A DNA stretch of 64,000 nucleotides from Arthrobacter sp. Soil782 (GCF_001428435.1 NZ_LMSO01000001.1:459486-523485), one strand, 5' to 3'; counted from the stretch's first letter, positions 17,264 through 26,912 are shown. Made by a program: numbers and translations. The notes: generated by a model not told the origin, from the letters alone.

Positions 17264-18105
17264 AGTCGACTGGCCGCGAAAAGCTCATCTGGACGATTAT
17301 CTCGATTGCAGTTCTCATCTATGCCTTGTTTCCCGTGGCATCGATCTTCGCTACCTCGTTCAAGGCACCCGGGGATCTGACCAACGGGAACTTCCTTCCC
17401 ACGCCGGGCTTGGCCACACTGGACAATTACGAACAGATTCTGGTGGGAGACGCTCAGGGACTCTTCCTCTCCGCGCTGCGGAATTCGATCGGAATCTCGC
17501 TGATTGCAACCTTCATCGCAGTTGTGCTGGCCACACTGTGCGCCTACGCCATTGCGCGTCTTGACTTCCCCGGCAAGAAACTCATCCTGACGACGGCGCT
17601 GGCAGTCTCAATCTTCCCGGTCATCTCGATCGTCACCCCGCTGTTCAACCTGTGGCGGAACATCGGTCTGTATGACACCTGGCTCGGGCTGATCATCCCC
17701 TACCTGTCACTCACGCTCCCGATTTCCATCTGGACGCTGGCGGCCTTCTTCCGCCAGATCCCCTGGGAACTGGAGCAAGCCGCACAGGTGGACGGCGCCA
17801 CGACCTGGCAAGCGTTCCGCAAGGCAATTGTTCCGCTCGCCGCACCCGGCGTCTTTACGACGGCGATCATCGCCTTCTTCATCGCGTGGAACGACTTCGT
17901 GTATGGCATATCGCTGACCTCGACGGAAGCAGCGCGCCCCGTGCCCGCGGCGCTTGCGTTTTTCACCGGGGCCTCGCAGTTCGAGTCCCCCACCGGCGCG
18001 ATCTCCGCGGCGGCAATCATCGTGACCATTCCGGTTGTGCTGCTGGTCCTGCTGTTCCAGCGGCAGATCGTCTCAGGCCTGACCCAGGGCGCAGTCAAGG
18101 GTTGA
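17260..18105 (+). CDS. Sugar ABC transporter permease, SugB/MalG type
   Basis: 281 aa with six transmembrane helices and the EAA motif EQAAQVDGATTWQAFRKAIV in the fourth cytoplasmic loop. The ATG overlaps the sugA stop (ATGA). The terminal sequence with GASQFESPTGAISAAAIIVT is typical of MalG-like permeases. It pairs with the preceding permease, and both should couple to the ATPase 44 bases downstream. Confidence 0.9.
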   Translation: MKSTGREKLIWTIISIAVLIYALFPVASIFATSFKAPGDLTNGNFLPTPGLATLDNYEQILVGDAQGLFLSALRNSIGISLIATFIAVVLATLCAYAIARLDFPGKKLILTTALAVSIFPVISIVTPLFNLWRNIGLYDTWLGLIIPYLSLTLPISIWTLAAFFRQIPWELEQAAQVDGATTWQAFRKAIVPLAAPGVFTTAIIAFFIAWNDFVYGISLTSTEAARPVPAALAFFTGASQFESPTGAISAAAIIVTIPVVLLVLLFQRQIVSGLTQGAVKG

Positions 18106-18149
18106 GTACCAAACACATCTTGAGCAACTGAAAGAAGAGGAACCAGAAC

Positions 18150-19457
18150 ATGGCTTCGATAAGGCTGAAGAACCTCGTCAAGAAGTATGGGGACGGGTTT
18201 CCCGCCGTCAATGACATCAGTATCGACATCGAGGACGGCGAATTCATCATCCTCGTTGGCCCTTCGGGCTGCGGCAAGTCAACCCTGCTGCGCATGATCG
18301 TGGGGCTCGAGGACATCACGTCCGGCGATCTCTACATCAATGACGAACGGGTCAATTCGAAGGCTCCCCGTGACCGGAACCTGGCCATGGTGTTCCAGAA
18401 CTACGCGCTCTATCCGCACCTGACGGTGTATGAGAACATCGCTTTCCCGCTGCGCCTCGCCAAGGGCAAGCACAGCGAGGAAGAGGTGGACCGTCTGGTG
18501 ACCGGGGCAGCCGAAACCCTCGAACTGACCGATCATCTGCAGCGCAAGCCCGCCAACCTCTCCGGCGGCCAGCGGCAGCGCGTTGCCATGGGCAGGGCCA
18601 TCGTCCGGCAGGCAGATGCGTTCCTGTTCGACGAGCCGCTCTCCAACCTCGACGCCAAGCTTCGCGGGCAGATGCGCTCCGAGATTTCGCAGATGCAGCG
18701 GCGGCTGGGAACCACATCGGTCTACGTCACCCATGACCAGACCGAAGCCATGACCCTCGGGGACCGCGTGGCTGTCCTGAAGAAGGGTGAGCTCCAGCAG
18801 ATCGCCTCGCCTCGGGAACTGTACGAACAGCCCGTCAATCTCTTTGTTGCAGGGTTCATTGGCTCCCCATCGATGAACTTCCTTCCGGCCACCATCGAAG
18901 GCGGCAAACTCCAGACCGCGCTCGGTGCGTTGGATATTCCTGCGGACCGCGCAGCGAAGGCAGAAGGCCGCAAGGTGGTCCTTGTGGGCGTCCGTCCGGA
19001 GTTCTTTGAGGACGCCAAGCTCGTGGATGAGGCAAAGAAGCCGCACGGTTCCACGTTCACGGCAACTCTCACCCATACGGAGTGGCTCGGTAATGAGCAG
19101 TATGGCTACATCAATTTCGATCCCGCCCCCGAAGTACGCGAACTCCTGAATAACCTCGCACGCGAGATGGATGCCGACGAGCTGCGGCCGCAGGTTGTGG
19201 TCACCCTCGACGCCGCAAGCCGCATCCGTGGCGGCCGCGAGTCGGAAATCTGGTTGGATACCCGCAAGCTGCATCTGTTTGACGCTGAGACCGGCGAGAA
19301 TCTGACCCGCGATGCCGAGGCGGGAGCAGCGCTGACCGCGGAAGCGAGTGAGGAGCGGGCCGAAGAGATCGAGAATGCCCGTCAGGCCGAGAGCGCCCAG
19401 CACGAGCAGAGCGCTGTCACCGGAAGGAGCGGCGGCAGCCACGCGGCTGCGAGCTGA
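18150..19457 (+). CDS. Sugar ABC transporter ATP-binding protein, SugC/UgpC type
   Basis: 435 aa ATPase. Walker A GPSGCGKST at 37-45, signature LSGGQ at 137-141, Walker B FLFDEP at 159-163, and switch His195 in VTHDQTEA. After about residue 240 comes the TOBE/regulatory domain of MalK-like proteins. An Ala/Glu-rich tail of about 50 residues (from roughly 385) makes it longer than most UgpC/MsmK proteins. The ribosome site AAGAGGAA lies in the 44-base gap after sugB. ATPases of this type may also serve other sugar importers. Confidence 0.92.
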   Translation: MASIRLKNLVKKYGDGFPAVNDISIDIEDGEFIILVGPSGCGKSTLLRMIVGLEDITSGDLYINDERVNSKAPRDRNLAMVFQNYALYPHLTVYENIAFPLRLAKGKHSEEEVDRLVTGAAETLELTDHLQRKPANLSGGQRQRVAMGRAIVRQADAFLFDEPLSNLDAKLRGQMRSEISQMQRRLGTTSVYVTHDQTEAMTLGDRVAVLKKGELQQIASPRELYEQPVNLFVAGFIGSPSMNFLPATIEGGKLQTALGALDIPADRAAKAEGRKVVLVGVRPEFFEDAKLVDEAKKPHGSTFTATLTHTEWLGNEQYGYINFDPAPEVRELLNNLAREMDADELRPQVVVTLDAASRIRGGRESEIWLDTRKLHLFDAETGENLTRDAEAGAALTAEASEERAEEIENARQAESAQHEQSAVTGRSGGSHAAAS

Positions 19458-19526
19458 TACGGGGACTGACGCGCAACCCGGCATCGGCACGGATCCGATT
19501 GACACCTGCACCGACACCGACTGAAG

Positions 19527-19566
19527 ACAACCCGCCGCACGGCCTCCCTGGCCCGCGGCGGGTTGT
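19527..19566. terminator. Long hairpin after the sugar importer operon
   Basis: Perfect 12-base arms (ACAACCCGCCGC and its complement) around a 16-base loop that can itself pair GGCC with GGCC. It lies 70 bases after the ATPase stop and just before the HerA-like gene. No T-run follows, so termination is probable but not certain. It is symmetric enough to act on either strand. Confidence 0.55.
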
Positions 19567-19578
19567 ACGCTGAGCATC

Positions 19579-21318
19579 ATGGCGAGCAAAGAGGCAAAGC
19601 ACACCCCGGCCCAGCACCTCGAGCAGATTACGACCGGGTACACATTCGATGAACCGTCCATCCAGCTGGGTGCGGCGATCGTCGACAGCGATGTGCATGC
19701 GGAAGCCGCCGTCCGGCTGCCGTTGGCCATGATGAATCGCCACGGGCTGGTATCCGGCGCCACCGGGACCGGCAAGACCATCACACTGCAGGTCATCGCC
19801 GAACAGCTGAGCGCCCACGGCGTTCCGGTCTTCCTCGCTGACATCAAGGGAGATCTCACCGGGCTCTCGACCCCCGGCACTGGCGCCGAGAAGCTGCTCA
19901 AACGCACCCAGTCAGTTGGTCAATCCTGGGCTGCCCAAAGCTTCCCGGTAGAGTACTTCTCGCTCGGCGGAGACGGCGTGGGTGTTCCAATCCGGGCGAC
20001 AATCTCCGACTTCGGCCCCTTGCTCCTGGCCAGGGTACTGGACCTGAACGAGACGCAGGAGTCCAGTCTGCAGCTCGTATTCCATTACGCCGACAAGGCA
20101 GACCTTGAGCTGTTCAACCTCGCTGACCTGCGCGCGGTCATCTCCTTCCTCGTCTCCGACGACGGCAAGGACGCACTGGAGAACCTCGGCGGTCTCTCGA
20201 AAGCGACCGCGGGAGTGATTCTGCGCGAGCTCATCACCCTTGAAGCCCAGGGCATGGACCGGTTCTTCGGTGAGCCGGAATTCGACACGGCCGATCTCCT
20301 CCGCTCGGATGCCGAGGGGCGCGGAATCATCAGTTGCCTGGAACTGCCCACGCTGCAGCAGAAACCGCAACTGTTCTCCACCTTCCTCATGTGGCTGGTC
20401 GCAGATCTCTTCGCGGACCTCCCGGAGGTTGGGGACATCGACAAGCCGAAGCTCGTCTTTTTCCTCGACGAGGCACACCTTCTCTTCAACGGCGCCTCGA
20501 AGGCTTTCCTGCAATCCATCCAGACCACCGTCCGGTTGATCCGATCCAAAGGCGTCGGTATCTTCTTCGTCACCCAGACACCGCGTGATGTGCCCGCGGA
20601 GGTGCTGGGCCAGCTTGCCAACCGGGTGCAGCACGCCCTTCGCGCTTTCACACCTGATGACGCGAAGGCCCTCAAATCCACGGTTTCCACCTTCCCCATC
20701 AGCCCTTACGACCTCGAAGAAGTTCTCACATCAGCCGGCATCGGCGAGGCTGTGGTCACCGTCATGAATGAGAAGGGCGCTCCCACACCAGTGGCCTGGA
20801 CGAGGATGTTCTCGCCGCAGTCCACCATGGGGCCATCCCCGGCAGGAGTAGTCGAGGGCATAGTGACAGCCTCGCCGCTCCTGGCGGACTACGGCACACC
20901 CATCGACAGCCATTCCGCCTTCGAGAAGCTCTCTGCATCCGAACCGGCGTCCACAAACATTCCTGCAGAACCGGGAACAACAGAAACGGGAACTGCAGAA
21001 CCGCGTACGACGGCGGCTCCCCCTCCGGTCGGTACTCCGCCTCGCGGCCGCCCCTCCCAAGCGGAGATTGATGCCGAGGCACGCCGGATCGAGGAAGACA
21101 TCCTCGGCCGGCCCAGTAGCCGTCCGCCGACCACCCGCCGGGAACAACCGGCTCCAGAGAACGGCCGGGCTCATCCTCCTGCTCCGCCCGCCGGGCAAAA
21201 GCAGCAGGAAAGGAACGAAATGATGGACTTCGCGCTCAAGACTGCGGGCACCATCGGTGTTGAACTGGTTCGCGGGCTTTTTGCTACGCAACGGAGGCGC
21301 CGCCGTCGTCGTTGGTAG
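19579..21318 (+). CDS. HerA-like/DUF853 P-loop ATPase
   Basis: 579 aa. Walker A GATGTGKT at 60-67, Walker B KLVFFLDEAH at 291-300 with Asp297-Glu298, and a VFLADIKGDLTGL segment typical of the DUF853 (YjgR) branch of the HerA/FtsK superfamily. These are predicted DNA-translocating or helicase-like ATPases of unproven function. From about residue 450 the sequence is Pro/Thr/Glu-rich and disordered, then a short helix ends in the run QRRRRRRRRW. That basic end suggests nucleic-acid contact (inference). No nuclease partner such as NurA is nearby. Confidence 0.87.
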   Translation: MASKEAKHTPAQHLEQITTGYTFDEPSIQLGAAIVDSDVHAEAAVRLPLAMMNRHGLVSGATGTGKTITLQVIAEQLSAHGVPVFLADIKGDLTGLSTPGTGAEKLLKRTQSVGQSWAAQSFPVEYFSLGGDGVGVPIRATISDFGPLLLARVLDLNETQESSLQLVFHYADKADLELFNLADLRAVISFLVSDDGKDALENLGGLSKATAGVILRELITLEAQGMDRFFGEPEFDTADLLRSDAEGRGIISCLELPTLQQKPQLFSTFLMWLVADLFADLPEVGDIDKPKLVFFLDEAHLLFNGASKAFLQSIQTTVRLIRSKGVGIFFVTQTPRDVPAEVLGQLANRVQHALRAFTPDDAKALKSTVSTFPISPYDLEEVLTSAGIGEAVVTVMNEKGAPTPVAWTRMFSPQSTMGPSPAGVVEGIVTASPLLADYGTPIDSHSAFEKLSASEPASTNIPAEPGTTETGTAEPRTTAAPPPVGTPPRGRPSQAEIDAEARRIEEDILGRPSSRPPTTRREQPAPENGRAHPPAPPAGQKQQERNEMMDFALKTAGTIGVELVRGLFATQRRRRRRRW

Positions 21319-21349
21319 GTCCGGCACCGCCATTGGGTAACGTAAGAGG

Positions 21350-22333
21350 GTGCATTCGTCCCGCCTGATCCGAGTCTTGGCCGCCTGGCTGCTCGGGCTC
21401 ATGCTCGCGGTCGCCGCGGCGATCGTCACGGTGACCCTGGTCAACACCCACATGTTCGGCCCGCACCAGCAGGTGGAAAGCTACCTTGAGGCGCTCCGCC
21501 AGGGCGAGGGAGAACGGGCACTCGGGTTGTTGAATGCCACTGTTCCTGACGCAAATGCGGCACTCCTCGACGGGCCTGCCCTGCAGCGAGCTACGCAGGG
21601 TGTAGAGAACGTCGAGGTGGGTACGCCGCAACCGGCGGGCGAAAACCGCGTTGAAATTGGCGTCTCCTACACCATCAATGACACCGCGCACACCACCACG
21701 TTCCTCCTTGAGAAGACCGGCACTGAGTGGCTGTTCTTCAACCGGTGGGAGTTTGTCCCCTCAACTCTGCCCACGCTGGAAGTGTCGGTCATCAACCAGA
21801 ACGAGGCCACACTCAACGGCACACGGGTGCTGATGCCCGAAGGACGCAACCGGTTTGCGGCCTTCTACCCCACCGAAGTGGAAGCCCACTACACAAGCGA
21901 ACACTTTGCTGCGCCGGCCCAGACGGCCGCCGTCACCGGCCGTCAGCAGACGCCGGTCACCCTGAATCTCGCTACGGCAGCAACGCCGGCACTGACCGAG
22001 GCTGTGACCGCCCAGCTGAAGACGTTCCTCGACACGTGCGCCAAGCAAACCGTCTTCCAACCAGCCAACTGCCCATTTGGTTTCGAAACCGGGAACCGGG
22101 TAGCCGGGCCCATCACCTGGTCCATCACGGAATACCCGGAAGTACGCATTGAACCCTTCAACGGCGACTGGGTGATCTCTCCGCTCACCGGCACTGTCCT
22201 GCTGGAGACGAGCCTGCAGGACCTCTTTACGGGCCTCATTGAACCTGTCAGCGTGCCGCAGGAGTTCGGCTTCACCGCGCGCCTCGCCGTTACCGACGAG
22301 GACATCACCGTGACCCCCGTGGTGGAGTACTAG
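21350..22333 (+). CDS. Membrane-anchored extracytoplasmic protein of unknown function
   Basis: 327 aa from GTG 21350. One N-terminal transmembrane helix (LAAWLLGLMLAVAAAIVTVT) leaves about 290 residues outside. The ectodomain opens with a segment resembling NTF2-like or DUF4878-type folds (QVESYLEALRQGEGERALGL), followed by beta-rich repeats. I do not recognise a named family. The stop TAG overlaps the stop of the converging thioredoxin-NHL gene. The start lacks a well-spaced ribosome site, so it is provisional. Confidence 0.75.
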   Translation: MHSSRLIRVLAAWLLGLMLAVAAAIVTVTLVNTHMFGPHQQVESYLEALRQGEGERALGLLNATVPDANAALLDGPALQRATQGVENVEVGTPQPAGENRVEIGVSYTINDTAHTTTFLLEKTGTEWLFFNRWEFVPSTLPTLEVSVINQNEATLNGTRVLMPEGRNRFAAFYPTEVEAHYTSEHFAAPAQTAAVTGRQQTPVTLNLATAATPALTEAVTAQLKTFLDTCAKQTVFQPANCPFGFETGNRVAGPITWSITEYPEVRIEPFNGDWVISPLTGTVLLETSLQDLFTGLIEPVSVPQEFGFTARLAVTDEDITVTPVVEY

Positions 22334-24339
22334 TCCAGCCCCCGCAGATCGAGCGTGAGTTCGGTTTCGCCGTTGGAATCGAAGGTCACCGGGATTCCCC
22401 AGTCCTGCTGGTAGAGGTGGCACGCGGCATGGTCCGGTATGTCGCCGCCGGGCTCACCGTCGCAGGCCGCAGCACGCGCGGTGATATGCAGGACGCCCTC
22501 GGGAACATCACCGGAGAGCACCAGGCGACGTGTCAGGCCCACTCCGGTCCCCGCACCTGAGACCAGGAGGGACTCCGGCGACGAGGAGATCTTGAGCTGC
22601 GTCGGATCTCCCCACCGGTCGTCAAGCTTCTGGCCCTTCGGCGCACTGAACCGGACTGTTACGCCAAAGTCCCCTGCAGCCACGGCCGTTTTTGGCCGCT
22701 GCGTCTGCGAGGCACCCTCATCCACCGCAAGAGCCTCCCTGGGAATCGGAAGCCGCACGAGCTGGTGCTTGTTCGCCTCGACAACAATGAGCAGCGGTTC
22801 GCCGCCTGATTCCAGCGGCGCGTGGTCAACAAGTACGTCAGAGGGCTCGGCCAACCCGCGCATGAGCGTGGAAACCTCACGGGTTGCCGGATCATACCGG
22901 CGGATAGCTCCGTTGTAGGTGTCGGCAATAGCAACCGACCCGTCCGGAAGGGCGGTGACACCGAGCGGGTGCTGGAGGCGGGCCTGCCCGGCCTCACCGT
23001 CGCGGAACCCGAAGTCGAACAACCCGGTACCGATGGCCGACTGCACCTGCGTCCGGCTCCTGCCGTTGACCGTCAGGAAGCTCAGGACCCGCAGTGCGGA
23101 GGTTTCGGAATCAGCGACCCAGATGTTTCCGTGCGCATCTTCAGCCAGCCCGGAGGACTGGGCAAACCAGGCAGCGGACGAATCACCGTCGAGCAGGCCC
23201 TCAAGCCCGGTGCCCGCGAGAATGTCCACAGCGTGGCTGAGCGGATCGAACGTGAAAATCTGGTGGGTGCCCGCCATGGCCACGACAACCCGCTCCAGGG
23301 TGGTGGACCAGATGACATCCCACGGCGAAGACAACGAGACTGCGAGGGCGTCCGTACCGAGGAACGCGTCCTCCAGCCGCGGCGTGGCGTCCTCCGGTAT
23401 GTCAGCGGCGTCACCACCGAGATCGTGGGAGACCTCCTGCAGCTCCGCCGGGCGGGCCTTGACCTGGTTGCCGGCATCGAGCAGCCGCTGGACACCGTTG
23501 CCCGCGATAGTGGTCACCGTACCGGTTTCAAGCGACACCGCGCGCAGCCGGTGGTTCACGGTGTCCGCAATTACGACGTCGTAACCCACCTTCCGCGCGA
23601 TCGGTGCCGGAAGGAGGGCGAGGCCCTGCGGTTCATTGAACTGGGCATCGCCAGGACCGCCGTCGGCAAAACCCCGCGTGCCGGAGCCGATGGTGCGCCG
23701 CACGGTCTCGAGATCAGCCTCAAGTTCCACCAGCCGGTGGTGGCCGCTGTCCCCCACCAGGAAGGTGTTGGTAGCAGGCAGTGCAAGTACCTTGCCCGGG
23801 AAGCGGAGATTGCCGGCGGTCGGTTCAGCGGGCACGTACGGACCGTCGCCGCGGTGCAGGGTGCCCTTCGCCTCGTGCTCGGCCACCAGTTCCTCAACGA
23901 GGGACTCCAGTCCCGCCGCGTGCCCCTCGCCGGACAGGTGGGCAACGATATAACCTTCCGGATCGATGACCACCAGAGTAGGCCAGGCGCGGGCGGTGTA
24001 GGCCTGCCAGGTGTCCAGTTCCGGGTCATCGAGGACCGGGTGGTGAATCTCGTAGCGCTCGACTGCCGCCGCGAGGGCAACGGGATCCGCCTCATGCTCA
24101 AACTTGGGCGAGTGGACGCCCACGGTGACGAAAACATCCGAGTACTTTTCCTCGAGCGGCCGAAGCTCATCGAGCACATGGAGGCAGTTGATGCAGCAGA
24201 AGGTCCAGAAATCCAGCAGGACAATCTTCCCGCGCAGATCCTCAAGCTTGAGCTGTTTGCCCCCGGTGTTGAGCCAGTTCCGGCCGACGAGTTCTGAAGC
24301 GCGAACGCGGTAGTCGACGCGGAGCGAGGTTTCGGTCAT
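22330..24339 (-). CDS. Thioredoxin-like/NHL-repeat protein (NHLRC2-like)
   Basis: 669 aa, apparently cytoplasmic. The N-terminal thioredoxin-fold domain (about 1-165) has FWTFCCINC with Cys48, Cys49 and Cys52, the unusual CCINC centre of NHLRC2-type proteins. It is followed by an NHL beta-propeller (about 195-540; repeats such as FNEPQGLALLPA and LQHPLGVTALPDG) and a C-terminal beta domain. No signal peptide is seen. The start ATG overlaps the stop of the CopD-CtaG gene (ATGA), so the two are probably translated together, hinting at redox or copper handling in oxidase assembly. The actual role in bacteria is not known. Confidence 0.88.
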   Translation of the reverse strand: MTETSLRVDYRVRASELVGRNWLNTGGKQLKLEDLRGKIVLLDFWTFCCINCLHVLDELRPLEEKYSDVFVTVGVHSPKFEHEADPVALAAAVERYEIHHPVLDDPELDTWQAYTARAWPTLVVIDPEGYIVAHLSGEGHAAGLESLVEELVAEHEAKGTLHRGDGPYVPAEPTAGNLRFPGKVLALPATNTFLVGDSGHHRLVELEADLETVRRTIGSGTRGFADGGPGDAQFNEPQGLALLPAPIARKVGYDVVIADTVNHRLRAVSLETGTVTTIAGNGVQRLLDAGNQVKARPAELQEVSHDLGGDAADIPEDATPRLEDAFLGTDALAVSLSSPWDVIWSTTLERVVVAMAGTHQIFTFDPLSHAVDILAGTGLEGLLDGDSSAAWFAQSSGLAEDAHGNIWVADSETSALRVLSFLTVNGRSRTQVQSAIGTGLFDFGFRDGEAGQARLQHPLGVTALPDGSVAIADTYNGAIRRYDPATREVSTLMRGLAEPSDVLVDHAPLESGGEPLLIVVEANKHQLVRLPIPREALAVDEGASQTQRPKTAVAAGDFGVTVRFSAPKGQKLDDRWGDPTQLKISSSPESLLVSGAGTGVGLTRRLVLSGDVPEGVLHITARAAACDGEPGGDIPDHAACHLYQQDWGIPVTFDSNGETELTLDLRGLD

Positions 24340-26495
24340 TCAAGGTCTCCTGTGGGGGTTGTGCGCTGTCCTGCGGGAGGGTCGTGTGGCCCACTGACTC
24401 TCGAGGACCCGGTGCGGTCCCGCTCTGCCAGTGAGGCGAACATGTTGTTATAAGCCGACAGCTCGGCGTTGTTATTCCGATCAGCGGCCCGGTCCGTGCG
24501 CCGCGACTCCTTCGCATCGCTCCGGGACCACATCACGGCCACGCCGATCGCCAGGAGGAGGGTCGGGATTTCACCGATGCCCCAGGTCACTGCACCGCCG
24601 ATCTGCTGGTCCGCAAGCGCCGACGGCCCCCATTCCCTGCCCATGTTTCCGAACCAGGACGCCTGCAGCAGCGAGGTGCCGCCGGTCAGCGCAACACCGA
24701 AGAAAGCGTGGAAGGCCATGGTCGCGAAAAGGAGTACCAGTCGCAGCGGGTAGGGTGCACGGCGTGGGATCGGGTCTGTGCCGATCATCGTCAGCACGAA
24801 GATGTACCCGGTGAGCAGGAAGTGCAGGTTCATGAGTTCATGGCCCACATGCTCGCGCAGGGCAAAGCCGAACAGCGGCGAATAGTAGAAGATCACGATG
24901 GACCCGGCGAAGTTCGCCGCTGCGAACAGCGGGTGGGTGATCAGTGCCGAGAACTTCGAGTGGACGATCACGAGGATCCATTCACGGATGCCCCTGCTGC
25001 CGTCTCCGCGGGGTGTGAGCGCCTTCAGTGCAAGCGTGACGGGTGCGCCGATCACCAGGAACAGCGGAACCACCATGGTGAGCGCCATGTGGTCGATCAT
25101 GTGAGCGCTGAAGAGCACCATGCCGTACACGGCGGGAGCTCCGGAGGTGAAGTACGTCAGCGCGATCAGCCCGATGAACCAGGAAACGATCCGGAGCACC
25201 GGCCAGGAATCACCGCGGCGGTGCAGTTTCATCACGCCCAGAATGTAGGCAACAGCAACAGTGACGGTGAACGCGATCCACAGCCAGTCGGGACGCCACT
25301 CGGTGAGCCAGCGCATCGGCGTCGGCTCCGGAGGCAACTCATAGCCGGTGAGGATGCGCGCAGGGGTGGCGTCAGGCTGCAATTCTTCGGAGCGCGGCGG
25401 CGCCGTCCTCGCCAGCGCAACGGCAACACCGGAAACGGCACCCATAATCACAAGCTCGACGGCGATGAGCTGCCACAGCACACGGCGGGCTGACATGTTG
25501 GTATCCAGCTGCGGAATGATCCACTGCCGGTGCATCAGTCCGATACCGCCGAGGAGAATGGTGGCGATCGCCTTGAAGGTCACCAGCAGGCCCCACTCGG
25601 AGCCGAGCTGGGAGAGGCTGCCGATGCGCAGGCTTGCGTTGATGACGCCCGAGAGGAAGACCAGAGCGAAGGCGAAGCCGGCAAGCGCGGAAAAGCGCTT
25701 CAGCACCGCCGTCGTCTGGGGTCCAAGTTTTCCGCCGATCGCAGCCAGGACAATGATCCCGCCTACCCACAGGCAAACGCCCACGAGGTGCAGCGCGATG
25801 GAGTTGATCGCGGCATAGTGGTCATCACCGCCCGCTGAGTGGCCGATCAGGGCCATGGGAACCAGGCCGCCGATCGACAGCACGAGCGTGAGTGCCAGCC
25901 ATAGGCTTGACCGCGCGCCGAAGGTCATGGTGGCAACCACTGCGGCGATCATGGTGGTGGACAGCCAGGCCCGCCCGGTGTCGAAGTCCGTCAGGTAGGA
26001 GGCCAGACCCTGGGTGTACGCGGGATCGCTGCTGAGGGGCAGCCCTGCGGCATCAGAGTAGGTCAGCACCAGGACTGCCAGCGCCGAAAGGGTCCAGGCG
26101 ACAGCTGCCCAGGACGCGAGCGCCATGACCCTGGCGAAGGCGGGAGTCTCCTCAGTATCGGGGGCCGGGTCATCCGCACGGCTGGAGCGGCTGGATCCGC
26201 TGCCCCGGCGGACGTGACGCGGCAGGATCACCACCGCGAAGACAAGGGAGCCGATGACCGCGGCGACGGAGACGTTGTGGAGTGCCTTTGAGACAGGCAG
26301 GCCCCACCGTGTCAGTACGCCCGGGTCGCTCAGCTGGCGTGGTGCTGCTGCTCCGGAGAACGCGAGCGCAAGCACCACCGCGAGAAGAACTGTTACTCCT
26401 GCGGCGATCAGCCAGCCCGGCTTGACGCCTCGCTCACCGGTGGCACCGGCGCTGCCGTGCTTCGACTGGTTCGTTGTTGTGGCCACGCTTCCCAT
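24336..26495 (-). CDS. CopD-CtaG fusion membrane protein
   Basis: 719 aa, about 14-16 membrane helices. The N-terminal part (to about 350) is a CopD-like copper-resistance domain (WTLSALAVLVLTYSDAAGLP and HLVGVCLWVGGIIVLAAIGG). The C-terminal part is a CtaG/caa3-type assembly domain (SAHMIDHMALTMVVPLFLVI and NLHFLLTGYIFVLTMIGTDP). Histidines in these helices are potential metal ligands. Such fusions are common in Arthrobacter and relatives and are thought to deliver copper to cytochrome oxidase; that is family knowledge. The tail is charged and cytoplasmic. It is coupled to the downstream thioredoxin-NHL gene. Confidence 0.9.
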   Translation of the reverse strand: MGSVATTTNQSKHGSAGATGERGVKPGWLIAAGVTVLLAVVLALAFSGAAAPRQLSDPGVLTRWGLPVSKALHNVSVAAVIGSLVFAVVILPRHVRRGSGSSRSSRADDPAPDTEETPAFARVMALASWAAVAWTLSALAVLVLTYSDAAGLPLSSDPAYTQGLASYLTDFDTGRAWLSTTMIAAVVATMTFGARSSLWLALTLVLSIGGLVPMALIGHSAGGDDHYAAINSIALHLVGVCLWVGGIIVLAAIGGKLGPQTTAVLKRFSALAGFAFALVFLSGVINASLRIGSLSQLGSEWGLLVTFKAIATILLGGIGLMHRQWIIPQLDTNMSARRVLWQLIAVELVIMGAVSGVAVALARTAPPRSEELQPDATPARILTGYELPPEPTPMRWLTEWRPDWLWIAFTVTVAVAYILGVMKLHRRGDSWPVLRIVSWFIGLIALTYFTSGAPAVYGMVLFSAHMIDHMALTMVVPLFLVIGAPVTLALKALTPRGDGSRGIREWILVIVHSKFSALITHPLFAAANFAGSIVIFYYSPLFGFALREHVGHELMNLHFLLTGYIFVLTMIGTDPIPRRAPYPLRLVLLFATMAFHAFFGVALTGGTSLLQASWFGNMGREWGPSALADQQIGGAVTWGIGEIPTLLLAIGVAVMWSRSDAKESRRTDRAADRNNNAELSAYNNMFASLAERDRTGSSRVSGPHDPPAGQRTTPTGDLE

Positions 26496-26580
26496 TGTCT
26501 ACCCGCAGTAGAACAACGGCCAACTAAGGGGGTTTGTCGCACGGACGGTGAAACTGGCTGTTCCCTGGGTTAAACGAAGC

Positions 26581-26610
26581 GAGGGCTGCCACCGGTTGGT
26601 GACAGCCCTC
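26581..26610 (-). terminator. Terminator hairpin of the HU gene
   Basis: GAGGGCTG...CAGCCCTC with an inner CACC/GGTG pairing (one C-A mismatch) makes a 12-pair stem, 12 bases after the HU stop. On the minus strand it is followed by TTTAACCC, a weak T-tract. Confidence 0.72.
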
Positions 26611-26621
26611 GAATCAGCTGA

Positions 26622-26912
26622 CTACTTGACGGCAGCCTTGAGCTTGGAGCCGGCGGTGAGCTTGACGCTGCTGCCTGCTGCAATCTCGATGGTTTCACCC
26701 GTCTGGGGGTTGCGGCCGGTGCGTGCTGCGCGCTCGGTGCGCTCGACTGCCAACCAGCCCGGGATGGTGACCTTGACGTCGTTCTTGGCGGAGGAAGCGA
26801 GAACGTCGAACAGGGCATCCAGCACGCTGTTCACGGCAGTCTGGCTGGTGTCAGCCTTCGCTGCTACCTCGGCCACCAGTTCGCTGCGGTTCTTGGTCTC
26901 TTTCTTAGCCAA
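26622..26912 (-). CDS. hup: HU-family DNA-binding protein
   Basis: 96 aa histone-like protein. It has the family elements RSELVAEVAAKADTSQTAVN (N-terminal helices), then VKVTIPGWLAVERTERAARTGRNPQTGETI, covering the signature and the DNA-binding arm. It lacks the long Lys/Ala C-terminal tail of mycobacterial HupB, so it is the short HU form. It forms dimers that bend DNA. It is monocistronic, with its own hairpin downstream and about 260 bases to rpsN upstream. Confidence 0.95.
   Translation of the reverse strand: MAKKETKNRSELVAEVAAKADTSQTAVNSVLDALFDVLASSAKNDVKVTIPGWLAVERTERAARTGRNPQTGETIEIAAGSSVKLTAGSKLKAAVK

Noticed and set aside
18279..19907. 542-codon minus-strand frame opposite the sugar ATPase
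   Set aside because: Shadow of the ATPase reading frame; Walker and signature motifs are on the plus strand.
22822..24297. 491-codon plus-strand frame opposite the thioredoxin-NHL gene
   Set aside because: Antisense shadow; the CCINC thioredoxin and NHL repeats lie on the minus strand.
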